Shown here piece after piece: positions 32,380-43,814 of a stretch of DNA of 64,000 nt; position 1 is the stretch's first letter; every line of letters starts with the position of its first letter. Source of the stretch: Hymenoscyphus infarciens (taxonomy: Eukaryota > Ascomycota > Leotiomycetes > Helotiales > Helotiaceae); NCBI GenBank assembly GCA_001414345.1, contig LLCB01000026.1, forward strand, positions 186,001-250,000, in the 5' to 3' direction. The position numbers and the translations under genes are program-made. The notes beneath the pieces were generated by a model. That model did not search any database. It was not told the DNA's origin and was given only the letters and a program-made list of their open reading frames with translations.

Positions 32380-33324
32380 TCACAACAAGTAGTAGCCTTT
32401 GCCGGCTTCCGCGGGGCGACACTTGGTTCCAGAAACGGCAGAAATGTAGAGTTCCGCGAGGTTCTCAAGGTCTTTCTTGCATTTGGCGATCATGACTGGG
32501 TTCGCGTAGACCTCTACAGCTCCAAAATTCTCTCCAACGTCGGTTTGCGAGACCGACCAGGCGTTTTTCAACATCTCCCATTGCTGGAGAGAGTCGTGGT
32601 CATAGTGGTGGCGCTGGCAGTTCTGGCAAACGAGGTTGGTGACGAATGACAGCTGTGCTTCTCTCAAGAGTCCCAGGTATTTGGCAAGAAGCCATGTTTG
32701 AGATGCCACGAGTGCTGATTTCAACTCGACGTTTATAGCGTGATTGAGGTCGGTTCGGACAATGAGACGCAGCTTTTGGGCTCGTCGGGGGCCATTGAGT
32801 TGCTCCAATCGGTTCATATAGTCGGCCTCGATATGGCGCGTGCGATTCTCGTATTGAACCTTGATGGCTCGAAACACGGCAGCAGATAACATGCCAGTGT
32901 TGAGGGCTTGGGGTTGTCGGAGGAAAGTTGCAGGCGAACCATCCGGGAGAACGCGGATTTGCGACTCCAAGAGAACAGGGCCGTTGTCGACATCGATGTT
33001 GGCGTTTTCCACAAAATAGCAGCCAATATCCCCCTCAAGCGCTAGGTAATCGGCGCTGATGATGCCAGATGATGCCATAGTGGCTCCCTCAAGCTCTGGG
33101 TCGTTGGAAGTTGGCTCCTCGACGCATTCGTGGTTGAAGATATAGATACGTCGGAGGTTCTCTCTTTCTCTAACCGAGTCTAGCAAGCTGTTGAGACCAA
33201 GGTGCTCTGCTGGAGCTCGAATCCGTTGGCTGGAAGAATTTGCGGTGTGGGTTTGGGGAGCGGCATTGTACTCGGCACCCGCGAATAGGCTCACAAAGGG
33301 ATAGAGAGGGTTCTGAGAAGCCAT
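32380..33324 (-). CDS. Hypothetical protein, 314 aa
   Basis: The open frame continues upstream to 33417 without an ATG, so I place the start at the methionine at 33324 (MASQNPLYPFVSLFAGAEYN). A 3' splice site (CTGACTTCTCCTACACAG) at about 33422 could instead join an upstream exon, but none with an ATG was seen. Visible features: a helical middle part (FRAIKVQYENRTRHIEADYM), a helical hydrophobic region at about 225-250, and a short CQNCQRHHYDHD motif that could bind metal. A CRPAEAGKGYYLL tail follows. No family recognised. It lies only about 350 bp from the RIP block but is intact. Confidence 0.6.
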   Translation of the reverse strand: MASQNPLYPFVSLFAGAEYNAAPQTHTANSSSQRIRAPAEHLGLNSLLDSVRERENLRRIYIFNHECVEEPTSNDPELEGATMASSGIISADYLALEGDIGCYFVENANIDVDNGPVLLESQIRVLPDGSPATFLRQPQALNTGMLSAAVFRAIKVQYENRTRHIEADYMNRLEQLNGPRRAQKLRLIVRTDLNHAINVELKSALVASQTWLLAKYLGLLREAQLSFVTNLVCQNCQRHHYDHDSLQQWEMLKNAWSVSQTDVGENFGAVEVYANPVMIAKCKKDLENLAELYISAVSGTKCRPAEAGKGYYLL

Positions 33325-34598
33325 CGCTGCCTGGTCGTCTGCTGGTAATGCAAATTGACTGCCCTGGAATGTCTGGTGTAATGTTGTAGCCTCGCTGTTT
33401 GTTGGGATTGGTATCAAGAAACTGTGTAGGAGAAGTCAGGGTGCGCCGCCCAGAAGTGGTTGCAGAATTTTCACGGTGGCTTTTATCTCAGGGACGTGGA
33501 ATCTAAGCAGAATGACGTCGACCTAGGTAGGACACCAAAAGCAAACGCTGTATTCTCCAGAGCACTTTTGAGATTTGGAAATACTCTAGCGTGAAAAGTC
33601 TGTCTGGAAACAACCTGGAAGGGTATCGCGAAATTCCAAAGCCGTGCAAACAATCCCAACTCTCACCCCCCCTCTTTCAGAACCACCAAAGGCCTGCAAA
33701 ATGGAATCAAAGACAATTCTAAATGTCATTTGTTAGATAGGATTCATAGTTGACAAGTAAATATAGAAGCTTACTGCTATGTTTATCCTACAACTATGTG
33801 CACATCACCACAAAAGTTTCTCAGCTAGTAGCTCTGTCAAGTCTTCAGTGAAGCTAAATAAGAATGTTAGAGTTCATTCACTCTTAAAGATGATTATTAA
33901 AACTTGCTGTAATCCAAAACAACTGCTGTACAAGTCCTTGGTGTTACTTGAGTGTTGAACTCGCAAAACACAAAATCCTGAAGCCCCCCTTGACTGTAGA
34001 TGGGGCTTTTATGGTGGGTCTGGGTGGTTGTTTGATTCAAAGGAGGATTAAAAGAAAATCAAAAAATGAGAGGTAACCCTAAGCTGTCTCCAATCGGGTG
34101 TGAAAACATGTCCATTGTAGCTTGGTTACTTTAGGCGGATCTCAATGTGAATTGGCTTACTTATTTGGTGAATTCAAGAGAAACACACAGAGAACAATGC
34201 ATCCTCTGTGCTAAAGTACGTCAAAGAGATGCATGGTGATAACGGCAGAATTCTGATCCACAAGCAACTGGATTTACAACCTTTTTTGAGGGTGCACCTG
34301 TGACGCGAAATTGGAAAGGTACAATGAAAGGCTCAGAGCAATTGATACAAAAACATCAAGTCACACCATCAACTAGTTCTATCCTTCCACTACTGATCTA
34401 AAAAAGACAAGTCCATACAAATATCAGCTGTCCTAGACTGAGGAAGACTGTCTAATGCAGGAAAGTTTAGGCACAATAGTCTGGTTGATTTGTGAAAGAC
34501 CATGCCAGGCAGCTGAAAAGAAAAAAGGAAAAGAAACAAAAGAGAAGCAACGCACAAGGACAGGGAGTATTTCCGTAAGCTCCTTCAGATACTCCTAT
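33325..34598. other. Intergenic, about 1.3 kb
   Basis: No gene recognised. Contains the open-frame extension and possible 5' UTR intron of the 314-aa gene (33325-33450) and several A-rich tracts. A 106-codon frame at 34455-34775 is antisense to ridA. Confidence 0.5.
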
Positions 34599-35196
34599 TT
34601 ATGGCAATGCAACGCACTCGATTTCAATATTTACACCCTTTGGCAATTCCTTGACCGCAACACAACTTCTGGCTGGTTTGTGCGTGATGATTTTCTCATA
34701 CTCAGCGTTCATTTCCCCAAAGTCCTTCATATCCGTGAGGAAAATCTGGACCTTGACCACTTTGTCAAGAGATGATCCAGCTTCTGTGAGGACAGCGGAG
34801 AGAGCATTGAGACATGCTTTTGTCTTTTCACCCATGGTTCCTTGAACAAGGTTTCCTTGAGCATCAGCTGGAAGTTGACCTGAGCAATAGATCGCGTGTG
34901 ATGTCTTCATTGCTTGGGACTAGAAAGGATGAGATTGGGTGCTAGTTTTCATGATAAAGGGACTCACATATGGTCCAACAGCTGTGAAAATGTCAGCGTA
35001 AGTACTAAAGCAGGGACACCTCCTAGAACAAACGTGGCATGGCATTTTTGCTGAGAACGGGAGTCATTCCAGACATGATTGAGGGCGACGGATGGAAATG
35101 CCTTTTTGGCTGGAGCGAGGGTTTTGATGTTGATTGGAGTGCAAGCAGAGTAACATTTCGTAAAGATTTGGGAAATGAGAGGCTTGAGGTATTCAT
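34599..35196 (-). CDS. mmf1: RidA/YER057c/UK114 family imine deaminase, mitochondrial form (Mmf1-like), 165 aa
   Basis: Three exons: 35196-35034, 34981-34968 (14 nt) and 34919-34599. The joined frame reads KNAMPPVGPYSQAMKTSHAI across both introns. Family signatures: GPYSQA, YCSGQLPADAQGNLVQG, SLDKVVKVQIFLTDMKDF and the active-site arginine in HKPARSCVAVKELPKG. RidA enzymes hydrolyse reactive 2-aminoacrylate and related enamines/imines from amino-acid metabolism. The first about 40 residues (MNTSSLSFPKSLRNVTLLAL, then basic PKRHFHPS) look like a mitochondrial presequence. A second in-frame methionine (MSGMTPVLSKNA, at 35076) would give a cytosolic form. Divergent from pmt4. Confidence 0.88.
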
Positions 35197-35848
35197 TCTG
35201 ATGACCAGGACTAATTGTAAGTGAGGTTGTCTCGCCGCCAAGATGGTTGTTGGGGAAATAGAGCTGATTAGTCATCCGAAAAAGGAAAAAACACGTGGAA
35301 GACCTGCTATCAGAACAGTTAATTGTCTTGCCTGGTTTTATAGCGGGATCTCCTAAATTGCAGTAAATACACCTGGGATTACTTGTTTATAACACTTGCT
35401 TTTAATGACTTGATTTATATTCGTCATCTGATGGTACAAGTACTACTAGTAGGTACCTAGGTAGCTTTCAGCTAAAGTCGGCGGGAGCTAATTGACAGGC
35501 AACTAGTTGACAGGGCCTGCCTAGGGGCACGGCTGCGGAGCGCTAAGAGCTGATGACACGTCCCTCTCAAAATTCCATCTCCTGTCCTGTCCCCAAAACC
35601 TCCCAATCCCTCTGCCAGTTTGAGGAGAACCACATCACATCGCCTCTTGGTCAATTCAACGATCAATGCCATTTGCCTTTCTTTCACCCAACCTTGATTG
35701 AGGATTCCTTTTTAATGTAAGCAATTGTCTATCTACTTAGCCCTCAAGATACCCCCTCTCGGGCCATCTACAGCCAGCCTCTTTCTTTGGTGCCCTAGCT
35801 AACAATCATCTCGATTTCCAGTGCTTTTCTTCTGCTTGTTCCTGCGCA
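35197..35848. promoter_or_regulatory. Divergent promoter region of mmf1 and pmt4
   Basis: 652 bp between the start codons. It contains AGTAGGTACCTAGGTAGC near 35450, a CCTAGG/GGTACC palindromic cluster common in fungal promoters, and a pyrimidine-rich tract at 35735-35830 just before the pmt4 start. No specific factor site claimed. Confidence 0.35.
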
Positions 35849-38275
35849 ATGTCTTCGCAGGGCGGCTCCGTACGAAAGAGGAGAGATCACTCGACTCCCG
35901 CCAAAGCGAAGGAGGCTTTCGCAACTGGCATTGCAGCTCCTCGCGACCCAGACTTCGACGCCCTTGCCAAAGCCAGCCTCGAGAACGCAACCTCGGGTGT
36001 AGAATGGGACTACCGAATAGCCATTACAGTCCTTACGCTATTGGCCTTTGTCACGAGATTCTGGGGAATCAGCCATCCAAATGAGGTCGTGTTCGACGAG
36101 GTTCATTTTGGCAAAGTATGGCAACCCGCCCATTTCGAGTAAGCAGAACTGTGCTAATCCGCACGCAATTAGTTTGCCTCTTATTACCTCGAGCGAACCT
36201 ACTTCTTCGATGTTCATCCGCCGTTTGGAAAACTTCTTTTTGCCTTGATGGGTTGGTTTGTGGGATATGATGGACATTTCCACTTCGAGAACATTGGGGA
36301 TTCTTACATCGACAACAAGGTGCCATACGTGGCTTTCAGGGCCATGCCAGCACTTTTGGGTGCCTTGACCATCCCAGTGGTATTCGATATCATGTGGGAG
36401 TCTGGCTATACCCTTCCAGCTTGTATTGTTTCTGCCTGTCTGGTCCTCTTTGATAACGCGCACATTGGTCAAACCCGTTTGATCTTGCTCGATGCAACCC
36501 TCGTTTTCGCCATGGCCTGCAGTTTGTTGTGCTATATCAAATTCTACAAGCTCAGACACCAACCTTTTGGAAGAAAATGGTGGAAATGGCTTTTGCTGAC
36601 TGGTTTCGCCCTCAGCTGTGTCATTTCAACAAAATATGTTGGTACATTTGCGTTCGTTACAATTGGTTCCGCAGTCGCAATTGATTTGTGGGATCTCTTA
36701 AACGTCAACAGACGACAAGGGCCATTGGACCTCCCCGAATTTGGCAAGCACTTCTTAGCAAGAGCGACAGCCTTGATCGTGGTTCCTTTCCTCTTCTACC
36801 TTTTCTGGTTCCAGGTCCATTTCATGATCTTGAATCGATCAGGCCCTGGAGATGACTTTATGTCTCCGGAATTCCAGGAAACCTTGAGCGACAACATGAT
36901 GACGGCCAACGCTGTGACCATCGATTACTACGACAACATTCAAATCAAGCACAAGGAAACCAGCGGGTATCTACACAGTCACCATGACAAGTATCCATTG
37001 AGATACGACGATGGCCGAGTTTCCAGTCAAGGACAGCAAGTTACCGGTTACCCATACGCAGATGCAAACAACCATTGGCAAATCCTTCCAGTATCGGATG
37101 ATGTCGGTACCGGACACCACGTCAAGAATAACGACCTTGTTCGCCTGAAGCACATAGTTACCAACTCGATGCTTCTCAGTCACGATGTTGCGTCACCTTA
37201 TTACCCAACCAACCAAGAATTTACCACATGTACTATGGAGGAAGCCCTTGATGAACGCTTGAACGACACTATTTTCGAGATCCGAATCGAAAATGGAAAG
37301 ACTGGTCAAGACCTCAAGAGTCTTTCTGGTCAATTCAAGCTCATCCACCACCCAAGCAAGGTTGCGATGTGGACTCACACAACCCCGCTCCCAGACTGGG
37401 CTTTCAAGCAACAAGAGATTAATGGTAATAAGAACCTTGGCCAAAGCTCCAACATTTGGTACGTGGATGAAATTCCATCTATCCCCGAGGATAGCGAGCG
37501 TCTCGTCAAGACGGAGCGCAAAATCAAAAGTGTTCCATTCCTCAAGAAATGGTTCGAGTTACAAAGAGCTATGTTCTTCCACAACAACGCTCTGACCAGT
37601 AGCCACCCTTACGCAAGCGAGCCTTTTGTTTGGCCATTTCTATTAAGAGGTGTCAGCTTCTGGACACAAAACGAAACCCGTCAACAAATCTACTTCCTCG
37701 GAAACCCCCTCGGCTGGTGGTTGGCTAGCAGTCTTCTCGCCGTCTACGCGGGTATCATTGCAGCTGATCAGCTTTCATTGCGCCGCGGTGTGGACGCCTT
37801 GGATAAGCGTAAGTTTGATATATTTTCTACTACAAAACCTGGCTAATCAATATTAGGAACTCGATCCCGTCTATATAACTCCACTGGGTTTTTCTTCCTT
37901 GCTTGGGCGATGCATTACCTGCCATTCTACCTTATGGGACGCCAATTGTTCCTGCATCATTATTTGCCTGCTCATTTGTCATCCGCTCTTGTCACCGGAG
38001 CTTTACTTGAGTTCGTTTTTAATGTCGAGCCTGTTCTTGAAGATCCAGCTGTTGCCAAGGGTGGCAAGAAGACCCCACAAAAGCACCTCCCCGCTCGCGA
38101 GAAGCTCGCTGGACAGAATTTGTTGGCATCATGGGCGGCAGCAGGAGTTATCATTGCCATCGTAATTGGAGGATGGTATTACTTCTTGCCTTTGACCTAT
38201 GGATACCCAGGTCTTTCCGTTGAGGAAGTTCAAAACAGAAGATGGCTTGGGTATGATTTGCACTTCGCAAAATAG
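35849..38275 (+). CDS. pmt4: Dolichyl-phosphate-mannose protein O-mannosyltransferase Pmt4, 773 aa
   Basis: Three exons: 35849-36115, 36173-37808, 37857-38275. The sequence matches yeast Pmt4 (762 aa) over its whole length. The catalytic DE motif is in VVFDEVHFGKFASYYLER (D83, E84), followed by FFDVHPPFGKLL; luminal loop FMSPEFQETL; the MIR region at about residues 325-510 (LHSHHDKYPLRYDDGRVSSQ, HDVASPYYPTNQEF, FKLIHHPSKVAMWTHTTPLP, QQEINGNKN). C-terminal membrane helices include FFFLAWAMHYLPFYLMGRQ and FLHHYLPAHL. Pmt4 acts in the ER membrane as a homodimer and transfers mannose from dolichyl-phosphate-mannose to Ser/Thr of membrane-anchored and GPI proteins. The start is well placed: MSSQGGSVRKRRD, short cytosolic tail, first helix at about 56-72. 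Confidence 0.95.
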
Positions 38276-38638
38276 GGAGCGTCGTGGAGTTGAACATGTA
38301 AAAATAAGGGATATCGCGAGGTGAAAAAAAGGGTTACCTAGGGGCGTATTCGCGTCTGGGATTAGCGACTGCATCTGTATTATATCCTTGAGGCTGTGAA
38401 GTTATTCTGGAATGTAACTTTCTTGTGTTATTATCCCTACGGACTAAATTTTTGCAATGTCTTTCCGTTGTCTTTTGCTGTCGTTTTGTTCCTCGTCATC
38501 GTCATCCTCATTGTGCTTCACCCCGTTTTTGATTAGAACTCTTTTCAAGGTGGTGAACAAACTTTAGTAACCGCTGCGCTCTCGCTGTCTTCCCTCGTTG
38601 CCAGAGCATATATTCAACTCATCCTCCCAATCGACAAG
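38276..38638. other. Intergenic between convergent genes
   Basis: 3' region of pmt4 and of the MYND pseudogene. No gene supported. T-rich with TGTTCCTCGTCATCGTCATC-like short repeats near 38488. Confidence 0.55.
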
Positions 38639-39891
38639 CTACCTTGGCATATCACGTAGATCGGGAAAACCGTCGCCCAAGCGCTTTCGGGTTTTGAACT
38701 CGGCCCATAGTTTGTTCCAGTTATTTCTCTCTACGACTTCTGCGATGACAGACTTCATGCGTGCCCCAAGGTCCGCAGGCCTTATCTTTTGCAAGGCTAC
38801 ATCGATGTGATTCGACGCTAGAAACATCAGGAATTCCAGGTGCTCGGGGAAGAAGTCTTTTCCGTCGACTCGAAAAACATGCGTGTCGGAGGGGAATGGC
38901 TTGCAATGGATGGTGGCCAAATCACTGCCGTAGTATCTCAAATCAACGCCTATCTCTTTGGAAAGGGGTCCTCCTAGAACATCGGTCCATGGGTGGTCTT
39001 GTGGGTAGAGTTTTGATATGTATATGGGTGTTTGGCCCCGTGAGGTTTGCAAGTGGACACCTTTGATCTTTTTGGCTCGAATGACACGAGCAGCTTCCAT
39101 GCAAGGAAAGCCCCTAAATCCCGCGTAGCCGCTTCCATCGTTCACAGAGGCACAATCAAGGATGTCTCGAAAGTCAGTCGTATCCAAGTCTCGAGTGGTA
39201 TTTCGTTTTTGGGGGTGTTTTATTTCATCTTCTGATTCATCCCCATCTCCACCTATTAGTTCATCTTCATCCTCTGGTTCATCTAGCATGCCATAGCACA
39301 AGATATTGCCTCTCCAAGAGAACCTTTGAAGAGAATCAGTATAATAGACTCCAGCCACAAAGGGATTTATAAAACCTACATTCTCATCTTCTCCCTAGCA
39401 AGCCAATTTATACACACTTTGCCGTCTAGTAGTATTTTCAGGATACACTTATTATCTAGATAAGGAGAACAACCCCTTACTACTAATAAAAGGTATATGT
39501 CGTTACAGTACATCACTTATATGTTGTTCTTTAGATCTTTGTTACAAACTAGGTTAATCAGTATCTCAATATGTCCAAAACGCATGTCGAGGTCAGCAAT
39601 ATCAAGCTAGGCTCAGTCGTCGTAGAACTCATCTCCGTTCAAGTTAAAGTAGGTTTTAAGCCAGATGAATTCTGGTTTCTCAACATCATGCTTAAAAAGA
39701 ATTACTCGACGCATGTTTAGGCCAGGAGGTTTAGCAAAGTCCTTGAAAGAAGCGCAGAGTAGCTTGTAGACCGCCCAATCCGTGTGTTGACATTGTAGAG
39801 AGCAGTACTTTACATCGATGCATCCACGGCAGGTGATGGTTGCGTCCTCTTTACAGACGGTGCAGATCTTTTCCGTCTGTAGATTGCTCAA
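38639..39891 (-). pseudogene. MYND-type zinc-finger protein, decayed by stop codons
   Basis: The first piece (39891-39613) is a MYND finger: CTVCKEDATITCRGCIDVKY, then CSLQCQHTDWAVYKLLC, then FKDFAKPPGLNMRRVILFKH. The frame stops at TGA after GDEFYDD but continues with clearly related sequence in the same frame (LDIADLDMRFGHIEILIN, then KDLKNNI, stop, VMYCND), with TGA, TAG and TAA replacing sense codons. After a weak middle, the rest is readable from about 39375 (INPFVAGVYYTDSLQRFSWR) to 38639, including the acidic DEPEDEDELIGGDGDESEDE and FFPEHLEFLMFLASNHIDVA. Fungal MYND proteins with this C-terminal region are common. It borders the AT-rich block, and the stops fit C-to-T changes, so RIP leakage or decay after duplication is likely. 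Confidence 0.7.
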
Positions 39892-40120
39892 GTATTAATA
39901 TTATTAGTTTATAGAGTTAAGGAAAAGGTTAGAGAAGTAGGAGAAAGGTCAAAGGAGGTAGAAGAGGTTTTAAGAGAGTTTTAGGGTCAATAGTAAAGCT
40001 TTACACTCGAAGGTAAGGAAGTAATAACATTTATTCACTTCAGTTAACTAGTTCGCGTCTGAAAATTCTCCCAAGGTCCTAGAATATTAACAATTCGCTC
40101 TCAAGTACTTCTTTAGCCCT
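39892..40120. other. Upstream of the MYND pseudogene
   Basis: AT-richer than the gene block. Holds the former promoter of the pseudogene; no gene seen. Confidence 0.45.
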
Positions 40121-41410
40121 AGATTAATAAGAACAAGGGAAGGAACACACTAATATATACTAAATAAGCACATTTTGTCTAATAATACTCAAGTCAAAGT
40201 AGCTAAGCGGACAACTTGCTAGGCCAAATTACTAACTATCACAATAGAAAAGCCATTAACAATCGCTGCCCTTACTAACACCCAAGTTCTACACAGTTTA
40301 AAAACACTCCTGTTTTCAAACTGTCTCACAGTGTACCTCTTTAGTGCCTGTTATTCTATCAAAGGAAACAATTTATATATTATAGATAGCGAGACTACAG
40401 CCTAAACTTAGTCACCCAGGGGCCTTTCACTTTAGTCGTAGATATACAACACTCCGCAAGTACGTGCCTCGTAAGAGGATATATCTTACCACTTAATTAG
40501 TGATAATTACAGTAGCCCTATAGTGTCTAGGACCCCCACAGTTAATATCCTAAAAACAACAATTTCAGACACTTGACCTAATACCTTCGGCCTGCCAAGT
40601 CGTGTCTAGAACTCAGCTAGATTCAGCGGCGCTTATAACTTATAACTAAGTCCATTCCTCCCCTAATCAACCCTCTCTGTAAACTTAACTTAAATTTTTT
40701 TTAGAGAGTCTTACTTCACCGTTTAAGCAGAAGAGAAGCAAGAAGACACAACTAATAGATATTAACCCCTAATATAAACCCGTCTCACTGTTATTATATA
40801 CTTAAATAAGCCACTTATTCTAACAAAATTCAAGTCAAACTAACTAAGTAGTACAACTGACGAACAAGGCAATTTATATACTAACATTCTCAACAGAAAG
40901 TCCAACGCATCTCCCCACTCTCAGAGCTTCTACTCTTCAACTCTACTAGCATCAAAATCATATCGTCTTTAGAGAATACACTATGTTTCAGTATAGCTAA
41001 AGAACTAATACACCAACGACAAAAGTTCGCTATACTAGCTAGTATATAGCCAAGTATGAACTTCGGTCATCTCTATTATTTTAAATCACTTTACATTACA
41101 GGTTTAGAGACTATAGTCGTCATCAAGGACCGTCCTTTAATTCGTTAAAGTTTAAAGAACTGATTCTATCGACAAACTATACTAATTAGGTTATAGCAGA
41201 GTTTGACAGCTCGTTATCTCCTAGTTTAATTTCATATCAACAATAGAGAACACACTTCACTTAAGTACATAGTTCTAGCTCCGCTCCGTATAAGCTTCGA
41301 CACGCCCTACCGTGCCTCGAAATCTCTTCACCATAATATCTATAAGTACAAATCTCTCTTTCCCTTCCTCCTTAAAAGCCCGCTTAGTAGATTTAACTTG
41401 AAATTTTTTT
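40120..41410 (+). repeat. Two diverged direct copies of a 640-710 bp unit, strand-skewed base changes
   Basis: Unit 1 (about 40130-40700) and unit 2 (about 40775-41410) share blocks in the same order: CTCAAGTCAAAGTAGCTAAG / TTCAAGTCAAACTAACTAAG (40187 and 40829), CAATAGAAAAGCC / CAACAGAAAGTCC, GTACGTGCCTCG / CCTACCGTGCCTCG, and a final AACTTAAATTTTTTTT / AACTTGAAATTTTTTTT tract (40685 and 41394). CpA is frequent while TpG is scarce on this strand. No coding capacity. The family is unknown. Confidence 0.5.
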
Positions 41411-42334
41411 TGTTCTATTCTGAATAAAGATGCCTAGATTTACTTTATATAACGTAATATATATCGAAGTTAGAGCGTCTTTTATAATATCGAGGTCAGT
41501 GGTATTATAAGGTATAATTTCATATAATATTTAGTATAATTATATATAAATAGAGACTGAAATCTAGCCTTTTTATATATTAAACTAAGCCTTTTTTCTA
41601 GAAGTCTATATATCTATTAAAACTATTATTAAAGCTATTTCTACTTTCTTTATCACTTTCGTCTTCTTCTACGTAGATATCGTAGTTCTCTAGTAGATCT
41701 TCTATATTTAAAAGAATATTATTTCTATTCTACTTCTAAACTAACTTATCTCAGTTACTTTTACTATTTATATAACGTAAACTTCGACTATTTATATAGA
41801 TAAAGATTAGCTTATCTATATATTTAAAGTGTTTTTATAATTAGAGTCTAGTTTAAAAAAAGTTCTATATAAAAAAGGATTATTTAGAAAAGATAGAATT
41901 CGTACTAGTATTTAGAAGTTCGAGAGCTAGCTTTAAGATATTAGAAGCCTAGATTCTCTATTTAAATTAGCTATTATTATAGTAAGAAAATAGAGGTTAT
42001 ACTACTACTTATATTCTAAAAGAGTCTTAGATTATCTATATACTTAGTCTAGTATAGCTAAGTAGAATTAAATATTTCTAAGAGTATAATATTATAATAA
42101 TCGTAGAATAAATAGCTTTAACTACTACGCTAGTAGGCTAAAAGACATAAGAATTAACTAGTAGCTAATTCGCTATTCTACTATACTAGGAGAACTTAAT
42201 AGCATCGCCTACGTAATCTCTAGCTACGTAACGACTCGTTATATATATAGTCTAAGTATTATATATAACTATTAATATTATAGGAATTCTAAATAAACGT
42301 TTCTATCTATTCTATATACTTTAATATAAGCTCT
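41411..42334. repeat. RIP-degraded repeat, unassigned
   Basis: AT-rich, TpG/CpA-depleted, no coding capacity. Composition changes abruptly at about 41410 from the preceding strand-skewed repeat. Confidence 0.5.
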
Positions 42335-43814
42335 ATACTATAATAGCACGAAATAGATACTACTACTAAAGAGGTATATAAGAGTACGTTTAAGATAGAA
42401 TAATATATATAAATACTAGGCTCTAATATAAAAGAAAAGGAAAAACTATCTCTTCTCTATACTAAGTATAAACATCTATATATAAGAGGTTAGAAACTAC
42501 TAAGTTCTAATAATAATAATAACTAAGCTCTTCTTAATATAGCTAATACTAAATAATAAGAGCTTTAAAGCTAAATATATAGTATCTAAACCTTAATCTT
42601 TTTAGTATCTTCTATTATATAAGTATTAGATTAATCGTAATCTTAGCTCTAAGATATTAGGAGTATTAGTAGTTTTATAAATACTAGTAATTTAGAATAG
42701 TATACTATTATATTCTCTCTTCTTAAGAAAGACTTATTCTAAGTCTTTAGTTATTAATTAGTATAGTATTAGGTTAACTAGAATATTATTTATCTATTTA
42801 TTATAAAGAATATAACTTCTCTACTATTATAGTATCTAGTAGTTAGAGTAGAGTTAGTAGCTAGTAGTATTATTATTTAAGAGATAATCGCTCTTTTTTT
42901 ACTATTATATACTATATAATAATAGATGTAAATAGAAGAAAGGCTAATTATTAGCTATTAGATAGAAAGTAGTACGCTATTATAGAGTTATTATATATTA
43001 TAATAGTAATTATTAAGTAATAAATAATAATTATAAAGCGATAGCTATTATTATAAATAGTATATTAGTAGGCGACTTTTCTCTAATTCTAACTTCTCTT
43101 CTTCTTTTCTTTTTATTTAAATAATATATATATTAAGAATACCTTCTAATTAGATATATTCTTATATATTAACTTATCTCTTAGAATATATATATATATA
43201 TTATATATATATATATATAAAAGTAAGTCTTTCTCTTCTTAATTAGACTTGATTTAAAGCTAATCTAATATAGTAAAATACCTCTCCTATATCCTTTTAG
43301 TATACTTCTAGCTATCTACTAAGTCTACTATATTTAGTACTTTTAGATAAAATCTTAGAATAGAGATTATATATACGTCTTTAAGAAGGCTAAGTTAAAG
43401 AAGTATAAGTACTATATAGAGTAGAGTACTATATATATCTTAGTAAGTTTAATCTTAAATATATTCTAAATTAGTTTTAACTTAGAAGATTTACTATAGT
43501 TTATAAAAAAGAAGTTTAGTAAGCTTAAGCTTAAGAAGAAGAAGAAGGAGATTAAGAAGGCTACTAAGGCCTTAGATAAGATATTACTTATTATTAGTAT
43601 AGAGGTATTAAAAAATAGTTTAAAAGTATAGTTTACTCTTTTAGAAAAGACTTAGATATTTTATACTAAGGTTATTATAAGTACTTCTTACTTATTAGAA
43701 AGGTTTTAGTTACTAATATTTAATAGTTCTTATATAGTATTATAGAGAGTAAGACCTCTATTTAAACCTAGGTTTAAGTCCTCTTTAAAGCTTATTTAAA
43801 GAGTTTATAGATAT
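42335..43814 (-). mobile_element. 3' end of a gypsy element with its LTR, minus orientation
   Basis: 42335-42710 is an LTR in minus orientation (RIP-altered palindrome AATAGTATACTATTATA at its high-coordinate end). 42715-43810 is the reverse complement of about 49960-51050, that is the internal sequence that precedes the 3' LTR at 51055. This includes the Lys-rich coding relic (KKFSKLKLKKKKKEIKKATK read on plus) and the block AAACCTAGGTTTAAG. The copy is therefore a 5'-truncated element inverted relative to the 46-51 kb one. Confidence 0.65.

Noticed and set aside
32208..32495. 95-codon plus-strand frame
   Set aside because: Overlaps the 3' end of the minus-strand 314-aa gene and lacks a domain.
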